This document shows positions 9,159 through 17,814 of a stretch of 64,000 nucleotides of DNA, one piece after another. Position 1 is the first letter of the stretch. Every line of letters starts with the position of its first letter. The translations under genes were made by a program, and so were the position numbers. The notes below the pieces were generated by a model. That model did no database searches, was not told the origin of the DNA, and was given only the letters and a program-made list of their open reading frames with translations. This DNA is from Butyricicoccus_B sp017886875 (GTDB taxonomy: Bacteria; Bacillota; Clostridia; Oscillospirales; Butyricicoccaceae), in the NCBI GenBank assembly GCA_963931655.1, contig OZ007036.1, forward strand, positions 310,001-374,000. Reading direction: 5' to 3'.

Positions 9159-10262
9159 CTATACCTCTTTTATAATTTCAGTAATATTCATATTTTGAAA
9201 TTTCAATAAAAGCACAATACTTATAATAAAAGATGAGATTACAGAAACTAATAACATACATATAAAAGTAAAACTTCCAAAATAATGATTTATAATATTT
9301 TCTATTTTTTCTGATACTATTGGTTCAGTTAAAAATACTAATAAAATTGATACTATAACTAAAATAAAACATTCATAGAAAAATTGAATAAATATTTGTT
9401 TGTATGTTGCACCTAATGCAATTTCTATACCAAATTTTTTCTTTTGTTGTTCTAGCTTGCTCATCTGTATATTAATTAAATTTATTAAAGCATATATAAG
9501 GACGAAAATAGCAAATATAATGATTATAAATCCACGTTCAAATAGATTATTCTTTGCATCTGAATAATATTTATCTCCTGTAATTGCTGTTCCAAATAGT
9601 CCTAATTCATCCCAGTTAATTTGGTTCATGTACTCTAGGTTAGTTAGTTCTGCTGCTATTCTATATCCCTGAATAATACTATTTGTAGTTGATAGAGATG
9701 TAGAATATGGGATAAGATTTACATTAAAATTAGGAATATATTTCATTACACCTATAATTTCTAATTTTGTATCACCAATATAAACCACATCATCAATATT
9801 TAGCCCTGTTTGTTTTTGATAGCCTTCACCGATTATGCAGACATTATCTCCGCCTTTTAACTCTTCTTTTGTAAAGTATCTCCCTTCAATTATAGGAAAC
9901 TCAAAAAAATCAGTATAATTTTCATCTATTAAATAATATGATAAAATATCTTGTGAAATAACATCAGAATATGTATTATATTGTATAAAAGTGTAATCTT
10001 GTATAAAGCTATATCTATTTAAAAACTTTTTTATATCTTTTGATGAGACAATGTCATCATCTAAATTTGTTTGCGACTCATATAATATACTTTGTGATAT
10101 ATTTTTCATTTCGAACATTGATAAACCTAGTAGACCATCTTCTATATAACAACATACAAGGAAGAAAAATTGGTATGCAACAAATAATGTTAATACAATA
10201 ATAATATTCATTCGTATATTAGATTTAATAGACTTAATTGAGTTCTCAAATAAAAAATACAT
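9159..10262 (-). CDS. FtsX-like ABC transporter permease
   Basis: 367 residues. An N-terminal helix (about 19-42) is followed by an extracytoplasmic MacB-PCD-like domain with VCIIGEGYQKQTGL and a typical IGVMKY segment. Three C-terminal helices contain GIEIALGATYKQIFIQFF, the FtsX-fold coupling region. It is the first gene of the minus-strand operon of permease, permease, ATPase, BlaI and BlaR1. GGAGTG precedes the ATG, and a good sigma-A promoter lies 40-70 bp upstream. The likely role is export of, or detoxification against, antimicrobial peptides under BlaI control. Confidence 0.85.
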   Translation of the reverse strand: MYFLFENSIKSIKSNIRMNIIIVLTLFVAYQFFFLVCCYIEDGLLGLSMFEMKNISQSILYESQTNLDDDIVSSKDIKKFLNRYSFIQDYTFIQYNTYSDVISQDILSYYLIDENYTDFFEFPIIEGRYFTKEELKGGDNVCIIGEGYQKQTGLNIDDVVYIGDTKLEIIGVMKYIPNFNVNLIPYSTSLSTTNSIIQGYRIAAELTNLEYMNQINWDELGLFGTAITGDKYYSDAKNNLFERGFIIIIFAIFVLIYALINLINIQMSKLEQQKKKFGIEIALGATYKQIFIQFFYECFILVIVSILLVFLTEPIVSEKIENIINHYFGSFTFICMLLVSVISSFIISIVLLLKFQNMNITEIIKEV

Positions 10263-10300
10263 AATATCACTCCAAATATAATTACTACAATTATGACTTA

Positions 10301-10329
10301 ATATTACTACTAAAAAGAATAAAAGTCAA
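10301..10329 (-). promoter_or_regulatory. Sigma-A promoter of the BlaI-linked ABC operon
   Basis: On the minus strand TTGACT and TAATAT are separated by exactly 17 bp. Downstream, two direct copies of GTAGTAAT lie near the -10 and in the leader. They resemble BlaI/MecI half-sites, which would place the transporter under the BlaI protein encoded in the same operon. The operator reading is tentative. Confidence 0.6.
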
Positions 10330-10360
10330 TCAGAGTTTTTGAGAGGATATCCAAATTTTT

Positions 10361-10401
10361 AACTGCCCCAATTTACGAGGATAACATAAATTGGAGCAGT
10401 T
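10361..10401. terminator. Hairpin after the damaged FtsX gene
   Basis: AACTGCCCCAATTTA pairs with TAAATTGGAGCAGTT with one mismatch over 15 bp and an 11-base loop. It stands at the end of the minus-strand ABC pair, but no strong T-run follows on that strand, so termination is only probable. Confidence 0.45.
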
Positions 10402-10434
10402 TGTATTTTAACCGTAAGATTATCGGCTGTTTTA

Positions 10435-12530
10435 TTATATTTTTAGTATATTGCAAACTTTTCTTAGTGTTAATCTATAAATTAAGTATAAAACAAATGA
10501 TATAATAGCTATTAATACTAGGCAAACTAAAAGACCTACAATTTCATATAAGGTTAACCTATTATCATTAAAGAACATAATCATTGAATAAAAAATATAT
10601 ATAAGTGATGTTCCAGTTATAATTGGAACTAAAAATACTTTTTTTACTTGGCTTCTAGCACAATTATTTAAATAATTATTAGATGCACCTAAATGTCTTA
10701 AATCATCATAGACCTTTTTGTTAGAAATTGCTATTGTTATACAGCGGGTGAAAGCAATTACTATAACTGCAACAAAACAGATTATAGAAATAAATATAAA
10801 GAGCATTAAAAATACTGCTGTTGTTTTTATAAAATCTGCTTTATCAAGTACTCTAAATTGTGGCATATATTGCCAATACATACGGAAATCTGAGCTATTA
10901 CGATTATCGTAATTTGGTGGTTCTTGTTCATCTAAAAAGTAATAGCCATATAGCTCTTCATGAACTTGTTTCAAAATAGGGTCAAAACTATCATATACTG
11001 CTACTTCTTTGCCTGAACGGTCAACTATTTTATTAAAAAGAGCTTTTGCAAAATTATATGTTTGTTCATCATTTTCTACATTAAAAAATACCATTCGTTC
11101 TTGCCAGTCTAAAGGAAGACCAGTGGTGATTTTTTGATAATCTTCATCGCTTACAACATATCGACCAAATAATATATCATTACATAAATGTTCAATGGGC
11201 TTAAATGACCAGCTTTCACCAGTTATAGTGTTTGTAACTAATGTTACATCACCATCAAATACTCCTTGACCATCACCAGATGCGTCCATAATTCCAGCTA
11301 TCTCACCAGAATTTATATTTATATCTTCACCTGTTAATGCTTCATAAGACGATTTGGATAAGAAAATTTTAGATTGCAATAGATTATAATAAACACTTTC
11401 CCATGTTGTACCAAGAGAAGTTTCTTTTTCTACGCTCATTTCACCGTCCACGCCAAGTCTTGCCATAGGAACATCTGCCCATGAGGTTATTTTTACATTG
11501 TATTTATCAGCAAGCTTAAAAACTTCATCTTTTTTAGGTATGTTTTGGTCGGCACGGAAATGATAAGCATAATCAATAGGGCGGTCATCAAAGGACATTA
11601 TTGCACCTGTACCAAGCATAGGAGTATAAAAACTTCCAAAATAAGCACCAGCAATAAGTAATGTCATTACAAGCATATTTCTTACTGTTTGACGACCTTG
11701 GAATTTCATCATTGATACAGAAATTATATCTTTATATTTCTTTCTTTTGTTCCAGCCATTGGAAACAGTATGCAATAAAATCATATATAGCCCAATTAAA
11801 GCAGGAATATAAAATATAGCTGTAAGCCCCTCTGGAGGATACCAATGTAAACCTAAAATAAATATAGATGGTGCAATATATCCACAAAAACCACCTAGTA
11901 TTAATAATATAATTCCAACCAATCCAAACCATTTAGGAACAGAATGTACAGGTTCTGCTGAATGGGTTTGCTTTATTATATCAATTATATTTGTTTTCAT
12001 TATAGATTTATAGCCCATAATAAATAACATAAATATAACATATACACTGAAAATTATAATATATGAATATGAGTTTATATCAAAGTTAAGAGCCATTTCT
12101 TCTGTATCAACAATAAATAATCTGAAGATACTCCAAATTATATAAGCAAGTGGTATACCAAGTATTGCACCTAAACCGCATGAAATAATAGAGATTATAG
12201 AAAGTTCTTTCCAAAGTTCAGATTTAAGTTGTTTTTTTGATGCACCAAGAGCAAGAAAAACACCAGTTTCTTTTGATTTTTGCCTAAAGAAAAGCCCAGC
12301 AGCATATGTAGTAAACACTGCACAACCGATTACAGCTAAAACAAATATCATCATAACTTGTTTTCGACTGTCACCACCTTCAGGGAGTACATCTAAAATT
12401 GTCGGTGAACGCATCATAAAAATATAAGATGTAATAAGCATTACTGAAAAAAGCAACAACATGATAATAATGCATATTGACCTATATTTTTCTTTCTTAG
12501 TTTAGAATATAAAGCAGAAAACGACATCAT
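10435..12530 (-). pseudogene. FtsX-family ABC permease, frameshifted near its start
   Basis: The continuous frame covers 675 residues from 12462. The true beginning lies upstream: from ATG ATG at 12530 the protein reads MMSFSALYSKLRKKN and continues for about 28 residues before a TAA. The two parts join if one T is added to a six-T run near 12450, giving CCFFSVMLITSYIF. The body has the ten-helix layout of large clostridial FtsX exporters: LFFRQKSKETGVFLALGAS near the N-terminus and a long extracytoplasmic loop of about 250 residues. It is paired with the ATPase gene just upstream, which also carries frameshifts. Either the gene is inactive or the assembly lost a base. Confidence 0.75.
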
Positions 12531-12535
12531 AAATA

Positions 12536-13279
12536 TCATTCCTTTCCCATATCACTAATGGCACTTAATAAATGGTCTTGAAAATCTAAGCGGTTCATAG
12601 TTCCTTTTTCTAAAGTTCTCCAAACTGTGCCATCTTTAAAACAATTACTTTATCACAAAATGAAGCAGCAAATGAGTCATGTGTTACCATTAAAATTGTT
12701 GCTCCAAGTGATTTTTTAGCTTGTTCAAATGAGCTTATAACTGCTCTTGAGGATTTAGAATCAAGGTTTCCTGTAGGTTCATCTGCAAGGATTAGCAAAG
12801 GGTTATTTATGATAGCACGAGCGACAGCAGTTCTTTGTTTTTCGCCTCCAGAAATATCCACACTAGATCGCGTGTTGTATTGATTTTATTCCAAATATAT
12901 CACATAATTGTTCGGCACGAATTTCTATTTGATTGTTTATTTTACCGCCTATTATAGCGGGTAGTAAAATGTTTTCTCTAACAGTAAGACCATCTAGTAA
13001 TAGAAAATCTTGAAATACAAAACCTAATTTTTCATTTCTTATTTTAGAAAGCGATTTTTCATCTAGTTTAGCAAGCTCTATATCACCAAGCAATATACTT
13101 CCATCATCTGATGGTATATAACATGATATACAGTTTAAAAGAGTTGTTTTACCAGAGCCAGAAGACCCCATAACAGCAATAAATTCTCCTTTATTTACCT
13201 CTAATGAAACACCTTTTAAAACTTCATATTTAGTTTTTCCTACTTTGTATGATTTGTGTAGATTTTTAACAGTTAGCAT
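12536..13279 (-). pseudogene. ABC transporter ATP-binding protein, BceA-like, with two frameshifts
   Basis: The start from 13279 reads MLTVKNLHKSYKVGKTKYEV, with Walker A MGSSGSGKTT. Frame is lost near 12865 by about one extra base, so signature DISGGEKQR and Walker B ILADEPTGNLD continue in another frame. It is lost again near 12640, where three A replace an expected four; restoring one A gives KDGTVWRTLEKG and a normal end at the TGA at 12536. This lies 6 bp before the permease start. It would be the ATPase of the downstream FtsX permease. Adjacent LytTR sensor and regulator genes diverge from it and may control it. As read, no full-length ATPase can be made. Confidence 0.75.
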
Positions 13280-13443
13280 ATATATCAATCCTTTCAAAAG
13301 TTTTTATTATTTCTATATTTTTAATATATAAAATATAGTTTTAATTTTCAAATGGGCTTGATATTTTATGCTTTTTATGTGTCATTTTTGGAGTTATATG
13401 ATTTACATATGTAATTTTTGGTTTGTTTTATGTAAAGTTTGGT

Positions 13444-13472
13444 TTGGATAAATAATTAAATTATGATACAAT
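13444..13472 (+). promoter_or_regulatory. Promoter of the LytTR two-component operon
   Basis: TTGGAT and TACAAT are spaced by 17 bp, with an extended -10 (TGA before TACAAT), about 33 bp before the start codon. It probably drives the whole run of two regulators and two kinases that follows with almost no gaps. Confidence 0.55.
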
Positions 13473-13505
13473 ATGCACAGTTAAAAAGTGATTTGGAGTG
13501 ATTAT

Positions 13506-14213
13506 ATGCTTAGAATAGGTATATGTGATGATGTATATGATGCTCGTATAATTTTAAAATCATCGCTTGAAAGAATGATTGATGATAAAAATACAAGCTT
13601 TTATGAATTTTCATCAGGTGAAGGAATTGTTTCATGGTTTAAATCACATATTGGTGAACTAGATTTGCTGTTTCTTGATATGGAAATGAAAGATTTAAAT
13701 GGCATGGAAACAGCAAAAAAACTAAAACAAATTGATAATGGGATACAAATAGTTTTTCTAACTGGTCATGCTGATTATGTATTTGATGGATATAGTGTGG
13801 GAGCGTTAGGATATATTATAAAGCCTGCTAAAACTGAACAACTAAAAGATGTTATAAATAGAGCAAAAAGTGCTATTTATATGGAAATGGATAAAGCATA
13901 TATTTGCCATTTGGGTGAAACTTATTATAGAATACCAATTAAAAAAATACTTTATTTTTGCTCAGAAAAACGTCAGGTTAGTTGTATTACAACAGATAAG
14001 AGTTATAAATTTTATGGTAAATTAGATGATGTAGCAAGTGAGCTAGGAGATAAATTTATTAGAATACATAAACGTTATCTTGTAAAATCATCAGCTATTG
14101 AGAAAATAGACAGTAACGAGGTTAGCATTTATGGAAATATAAATCTTCCTATAAGCCGTTCTTGCCGTCAAGATGTGCTTTTAGCTATGACCAAAGCAGA
14201 ATTGGAAGGTTAA
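13506..14213 (+). CDS. LytTR-family response regulator (AgrA/VirR type)
   Basis: 235 residues. The receiver domain (about 1-120) has the acidic pair in ICDDVYD, the phosphoacceptor Asp in LLFLDMEM and the conserved Lys in IIKPAK. The LytTR DNA-binding domain follows (about 135-235) with FCSEKRQVSCITT and FIRIHKRYLVK. Such regulators bind direct repeats and often control peptide export or resistance. The ATG at 13506 has GGAG 7 bp before it. The sensor kinase gene starts 3 bp after the stop. The divergent ABC pair is the most obvious nearby target. Confidence 0.9.
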   Translation: MLRIGICDDVYDARIILKSSLERMIDDKNTSFYEFSSGEGIVSWFKSHIGELDLLFLDMEMKDLNGMETAKKLKQIDNGIQIVFLTGHADYVFDGYSVGALGYIIKPAKTEQLKDVINRAKSAIYMEMDKAYICHLGETYYRIPIKKILYFCSEKRQVSCITTDKSYKFYGKLDDVASELGDKFIRIHKRYLVKSSAIEKIDSNEVSIYGNINLPISRSCRQDVLLAMTKAELEG

Positions 14214-14216
14214 AAA

Positions 14217-15482
14217 ATGATTTTATATTATATATTAGGTCTTTTTATGATATTTACAAGTGGATTTATGATTTTTAAACTTTGCACACCATTTGTAATT
14301 GTAAAAAAATCATTTATATGGAAGTGTATATTATTTCTGCTTTTAAGCGGGACAACAGGAATGGTTATATGGGTTGGAGATTTAAACCTTTTATATACAT
14401 TACCTATATTTTTACTTGGATTTTTGATTAGCACAACAGGTAATTTTATAGGAAGACTTTCGGTTGCACTTATTTTCTTTTCAATGATAATGTCAATTTG
14501 TGCATTGTCAGATACATATATAGCAGCTATCTTTAAAGATTTATTTATATACGATTTTGTTGCTAAACTATCACGTATTTTAATAATTTTTATAATATAT
14601 ATGCTGATGTATAAAATATTGCCAAAACAAACAGTTACACTTTCAGATAGATTATGGAAACTTATTTTAGGGCTTTCTGCAATGCCTATTTGTTCATTGA
14701 CAGCCATTGTACTTTTAACATATAACAAATATGATTTACAGGAAGTTTATAGCCTTTCAATGAATTTAGGTCTTGCTGTATTGCCAGTGGTGTTAATAAC
14801 ATGTGTTGTTCTTTTAGTATCAATAACTGTTTTAGTAAGACATCAAGAACTCGAAACATCAAGTTGTTTAGCATCTTTAAGGGAAACATATTATAAGGGA
14901 TTACAAAATCAGGAACAAAGTATAAGGCAATTAAGGCATGATTTAAGAAATCATTTAACCGTACTTAGCGGTCTTTTAGAGAAAGAAGATATAAAATCCG
15001 CTAATAATTATATTAATAAACTATATAATATAAAAAGTTTAAAGGGTGTTAAAAATTTTTGTGATAATGAACTTATAAATGTTGTTATGTGTGCTAAAAT
15101 TGGTGAATTAGAAAACCAAAATATAAAAACAGATATATCTATAAATGTGCCTAAAAAATTACCATTTTCAGATATTGATATCTGTGCTTTGTTTGGCAAT
15201 GCACTTGATAATGCAAAAGAGGGTGTAAGAGGTTGTGAAAATCCTATAGTTTTGGTGCGTTGTCGATTTGATAAAGGGCTTTTTATGCTTAAAGTTGAAA
15301 ACCCAGTAATAAAAAAAGTAAATGATGATTTATCTACAACAAAACAGGACAAATCAAAACATGGTTTTGGTATAATAGGTATGAAAGATATTGCAATTAG
15401 AAATGGTGGAACACTAGAGGCAGGAGTAAAAAACGGAAAATTTAGCCTTATTGTGTGTTTACCTGAAAAAATAGGTGATTGA
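14217..15482 (+). CDS. Sensor histidine kinase of the AgrC/GHKL type
   Basis: 421 residues. About six membrane helices occupy residues 1-210. The dimerisation helix carries the phosphorylated His in RQLRHDLRNHLTVLSGL, and the GHKL ATPase domain has CALFGNALDNAKEG (N box) and GFGIIGMKDI (G box). This is the class that partners LytTR regulators, and its regulator gene lies immediately upstream. The stop codon TGA directly abuts the ATG of the next regulator gene, so translation is probably coupled. Confidence 0.9.
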   Translation: MILYYILGLFMIFTSGFMIFKLCTPFVIVKKSFIWKCILFLLLSGTTGMVIWVGDLNLLYTLPIFLLGFLISTTGNFIGRLSVALIFFSMIMSICALSDTYIAAIFKDLFIYDFVAKLSRILIIFIIYMLMYKILPKQTVTLSDRLWKLILGLSAMPICSLTAIVLLTYNKYDLQEVYSLSMNLGLAVLPVVLITCVVLLVSITVLVRHQELETSSCLASLRETYYKGLQNQEQSIRQLRHDLRNHLTVLSGLLEKEDIKSANNYINKLYNIKSLKGVKNFCDNELINVVMCAKIGELENQNIKTDISINVPKKLPFSDIDICALFGNALDNAKEGVRGCENPIVLVRCRFDKGLFMLKVENPVIKKVNDDLSTTKQDKSKHGFGIIGMKDIAIRNGGTLEAGVKNGKFSLIVCLPEKIGD

Positions 15483-16139
15483 ATGAATAAAATATTGCTT
15501 TTAGAAGATGATATAACGCTGGGAAATGGTATTAAAATGGTACTCAAAAATGAACAAGTAACTCTTGTGAATACATTAAAAGATGCCAGAGAAATATTAA
15601 AAAATAATGAGTTTGATTTGCTTATATTAGATATAAATTTACCAGATGGAAGTGGTTTGGATTTAATGAAGGAGCAGAAAAACTTAAATTGTGAAACTCC
15701 TATAATATTACTCACAGCTAATGATATGGAAATAGATATTGTATCTGGTTTAGAATTGGGAGCAGATGACTATATAACAAAACCATTTTCACTTGCAATT
15801 TTTCGTGCTAGAGTTAATAATCAGCTTCGTAGAAAAAAGATAAATATAAATAAAGTATTTGAAATAGATGATTGTTATTTTGATTTTGATAACATGATAT
15901 ATCGAAAAAATCAAAAAATTGTTGAGCTTAGTAAAACCGAGCAAAAACTTTTAAGATTACTTGTGGAGAATAGAGGTCATACATTAACCAGAGAATTATT
16001 AGTTGATAAAATATGGGGTAGTGAATATGTTGATGAAAATGCACTAACAGTTACAATAAAGCGTCTTAGAGGAAAACTTGAAGATAATAAATATCTAAAA
16101 ACAGTTTATGGTATAGGCTATACATGGACGGTGAAATAA
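15483..16139 (+). CDS. OmpR/PhoB-family response regulator
   Basis: 218 residues. The receiver (about 1-115) has LEDD, the phosphoacceptor Asp in LLILDINLPDGSG and Lys in YITKPF. The C-terminal winged helix of the OmpR type has LSKTEQKLLRLL and ALTVTIKRLRGKLE. It starts directly after the TGA of the preceding kinase, and its own kinase follows 1 bp later. The next genes encode a MacB/FtsX exporter, the usual partner of BceRS/VanRS-like systems answering to cell-wall antibiotics. Confidence 0.92.
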   Translation: MNKILLLEDDITLGNGIKMVLKNEQVTLVNTLKDAREILKNNEFDLLILDINLPDGSGLDLMKEQKNLNCETPIILLTANDMEIDIVSGLELGADDYITKPFSLAIFRARVNNQLRRKKININKVFEIDDCYFDFDNMIYRKNQKIVELSKTEQKLLRLLVENRGHTLTRELLVDKIWGSEYVDENALTVTIKRLRGKLEDNKYLKTVYGIGYTWTVK

Positions 16140-16140
16140 A

Positions 16141-17025
16141 GTGCAAAATATTTTAATTATTGTACTGGTTATTTTACTTTGTTTAAGTGTTTTTTGTATT
16201 ATATATCAAATGTATAAGATATCAAAACAGTTAAAAAGATTGAATGAAATGCTACAATGTGCAATAAATGATAATTTTTCAGATAAGATTTTTGATGAAA
16301 CTATGCTTTCTGCGATTGAAACTAAGTTTGCAACTTATTTATTATCTGCAAATACTTCAAAACAAAAGTTAAAAAGCGAAAAGGATAATATAAAATCGCT
16401 TATAAGTGATATTTCTCATCAGACCAAAACACCACTTGCAAATATAAAATTATATTCTGAAATTTTAAATGAACAAGAATTAGACGAACAAGGAAAAATA
16501 TGTGTAAATGCCCTAAATGCACAGACAGAAAAGTTACAATCTTTGATACAAGCACTTGTAAAAATTTCAAGACTTGAAGCGGGAATAATATCATTACACC
16601 CAAAAACAGTTAATATAAATGGTTTAATATCAAGAGCTGTACAGCAGTATAAATATGCAAATATAGAAAATAAAGCATATGATTTAAATGCTTTATGCGA
16701 TGAAAAATGGACAGAAGAAGCGGTTTGCAATCTTATAGATAATGCTGTTAAATATTCAAAAGATGGCGGAAAAATATTGATAACAGTGTCTAGTTATGAA
16801 ATGTTTTGTTCAATAAATATAAAAGATAGTGCAAAGCCAATTCCTGAAAACGAGCAAAGTAAAATTTTTACAAGATTTTATAGAAGTCATGATGCTTATG
16901 AAAAACAAGGTTTAGGAATAGGGCTTTTTATAACTCGTCAGATTATGAACGAACAGGGCGGATATGTTAAAGTTAAAGCAACTGAAGACGGTAATATTTT
17001 CTCTTTATTTTTGCCTAAATATTAA
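16141..17025 (+). CDS. Small sensor histidine kinase
   Basis: 294 residues. One clear N-terminal helix (about 3-25) leaves almost no extracytoplasmic sensor. The HisKA region has SDISHQTKTPLANIKLYSE with the phosphorylated His, and the catalytic domain has NLIDNAVKYS (N box) and GLGIGLFITRQI (G box). Kinases without a sensor domain usually read stress through an associated FtsX transporter, and one lies directly downstream. The start is GTG, one base after the regulator stop. It is the last gene of the four-gene signalling operon. Confidence 0.88.
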   Translation: MQNILIIVLVILLCLSVFCIIYQMYKISKQLKRLNEMLQCAINDNFSDKIFDETMLSAIETKFATYLLSANTSKQKLKSEKDNIKSLISDISHQTKTPLANIKLYSEILNEQELDEQGKICVNALNAQTEKLQSLIQALVKISRLEAGIISLHPKTVNINGLISRAVQQYKYANIENKAYDLNALCDEKWTEEAVCNLIDNAVKYSKDGGKILITVSSYEMFCSINIKDSAKPIPENEQSKIFTRFYRSHDAYEKQGLGIGLFITRQIMNEQGGYVKVKATEDGNIFSLFLPKY

Positions 17026-17073
17026 ATATAACAAAACTGTTATATTTTGGACAGTACACTGACATATTATTTT

Positions 17074-17107
17074 GATACAATCTGTGTTGTAGAAATACAT
17101 CACAGAT
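17074..17107 (+). promoter_or_regulatory. Extended -10 promoter and inverted-repeat operator before the MacB-type transporter
   Basis: TGATACAAT forms an extended -10 ending at 17081. It overlaps a 12-bp inverted repeat, ATCTGTGTTGTA and TACATCACAGAT, around a 4-base centre (17080-17107, one mismatch). The position at the transcription start fits an operator. The nearest candidate regulator is the OmpR-type protein encoded just upstream, though that class normally binds direct repeats farther upstream. Confidence 0.5.
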
Positions 17108-17133
17108 TTTTATTTTTGGAGAGTGATTAAAAT

Positions 17134-17814
17134 ATGAAAATTCTTGAAACACAAAATCTTAAAAAGATATATGGAACAGGTGAAACTGCTGTTCATGCAT
17201 TAGATGGTGTAAATCTTGTAGTTGAAAATGGTGAATTTGTTTCAATCGTCGGCACATCAGGCTCTGGAAAATCAACACTTCTTCATATGCTTGGAGGTCT
17301 TGACCGTCCAACAGAAGGTAAAGTTATAGTTGATGGAAATGATATTTTTAAACTTAAAGACGAGGCTCTTACTATTTTTAGAAGAAGGAAAATAGGCTTT
17401 GTTTTTCAAAGTTATAACTTAGTGCCTGTGCTTAGTGTTTATGAAAATATAGTTCTTCCAATACAGCTAGATGGCTCAAAAATTGATGAAGATTATATAA
17501 ATGAAGTTATAGAAACATTAGGGTTGTCCTCAAAACTGCAAAATCTACCAAATCAGCTTTCTGGTGGTCAACAACAAAGAGTTGCTATTGCAAGAGCGAT
17601 TGCATCAAAACCTGCTATAATTCTTGCAGATGAACCAACATGAAACTTGGATTCAAAAACCAGTCAAGATGTTTTAAGCCTTTTAAAAATAACAAGTCAA
17701 AAATTTTCGCAGACAATAGTTATGATTACACATAATGAAGAAATAGCACAACTTGCAGATAGAATTATAAGGATTGAAGATGGTTTAATTGTAGGTGGTG
17801 AAAATAATGATTAA
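17134..17814 (+). pseudogene. ABC transporter ATP-binding protein, MacB type, with in-frame TGA
   Basis: 226 codons would encode a complete ATPase: Walker A GTSGSGKSTLLHML, Q-loop FVFQSYN, signature LSGGQQQR, Walker B ILADEPT, and the H-loop MITHNEE. The codon for the invariant Gly after ADEPT is TGA at 17641-17643 where GGA is expected, cutting the protein right after the Walker B segment. The rest is intact in the same frame up to a TAA that overlaps the permease start by 8 bp. A single G-to-T change or a read error explains it; translation past the stop is not supported. Without it the downstream permease would lack its ATPase. Confidence 0.8.

Noticed and set aside
15483..17025. VanRS vancomycin-resistance regulators
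   Set aside because: No vanHAX-like genes are nearby and the kinase lacks the VanS sensor layout; the linked FtsX transporter fits a Bce-like system better.
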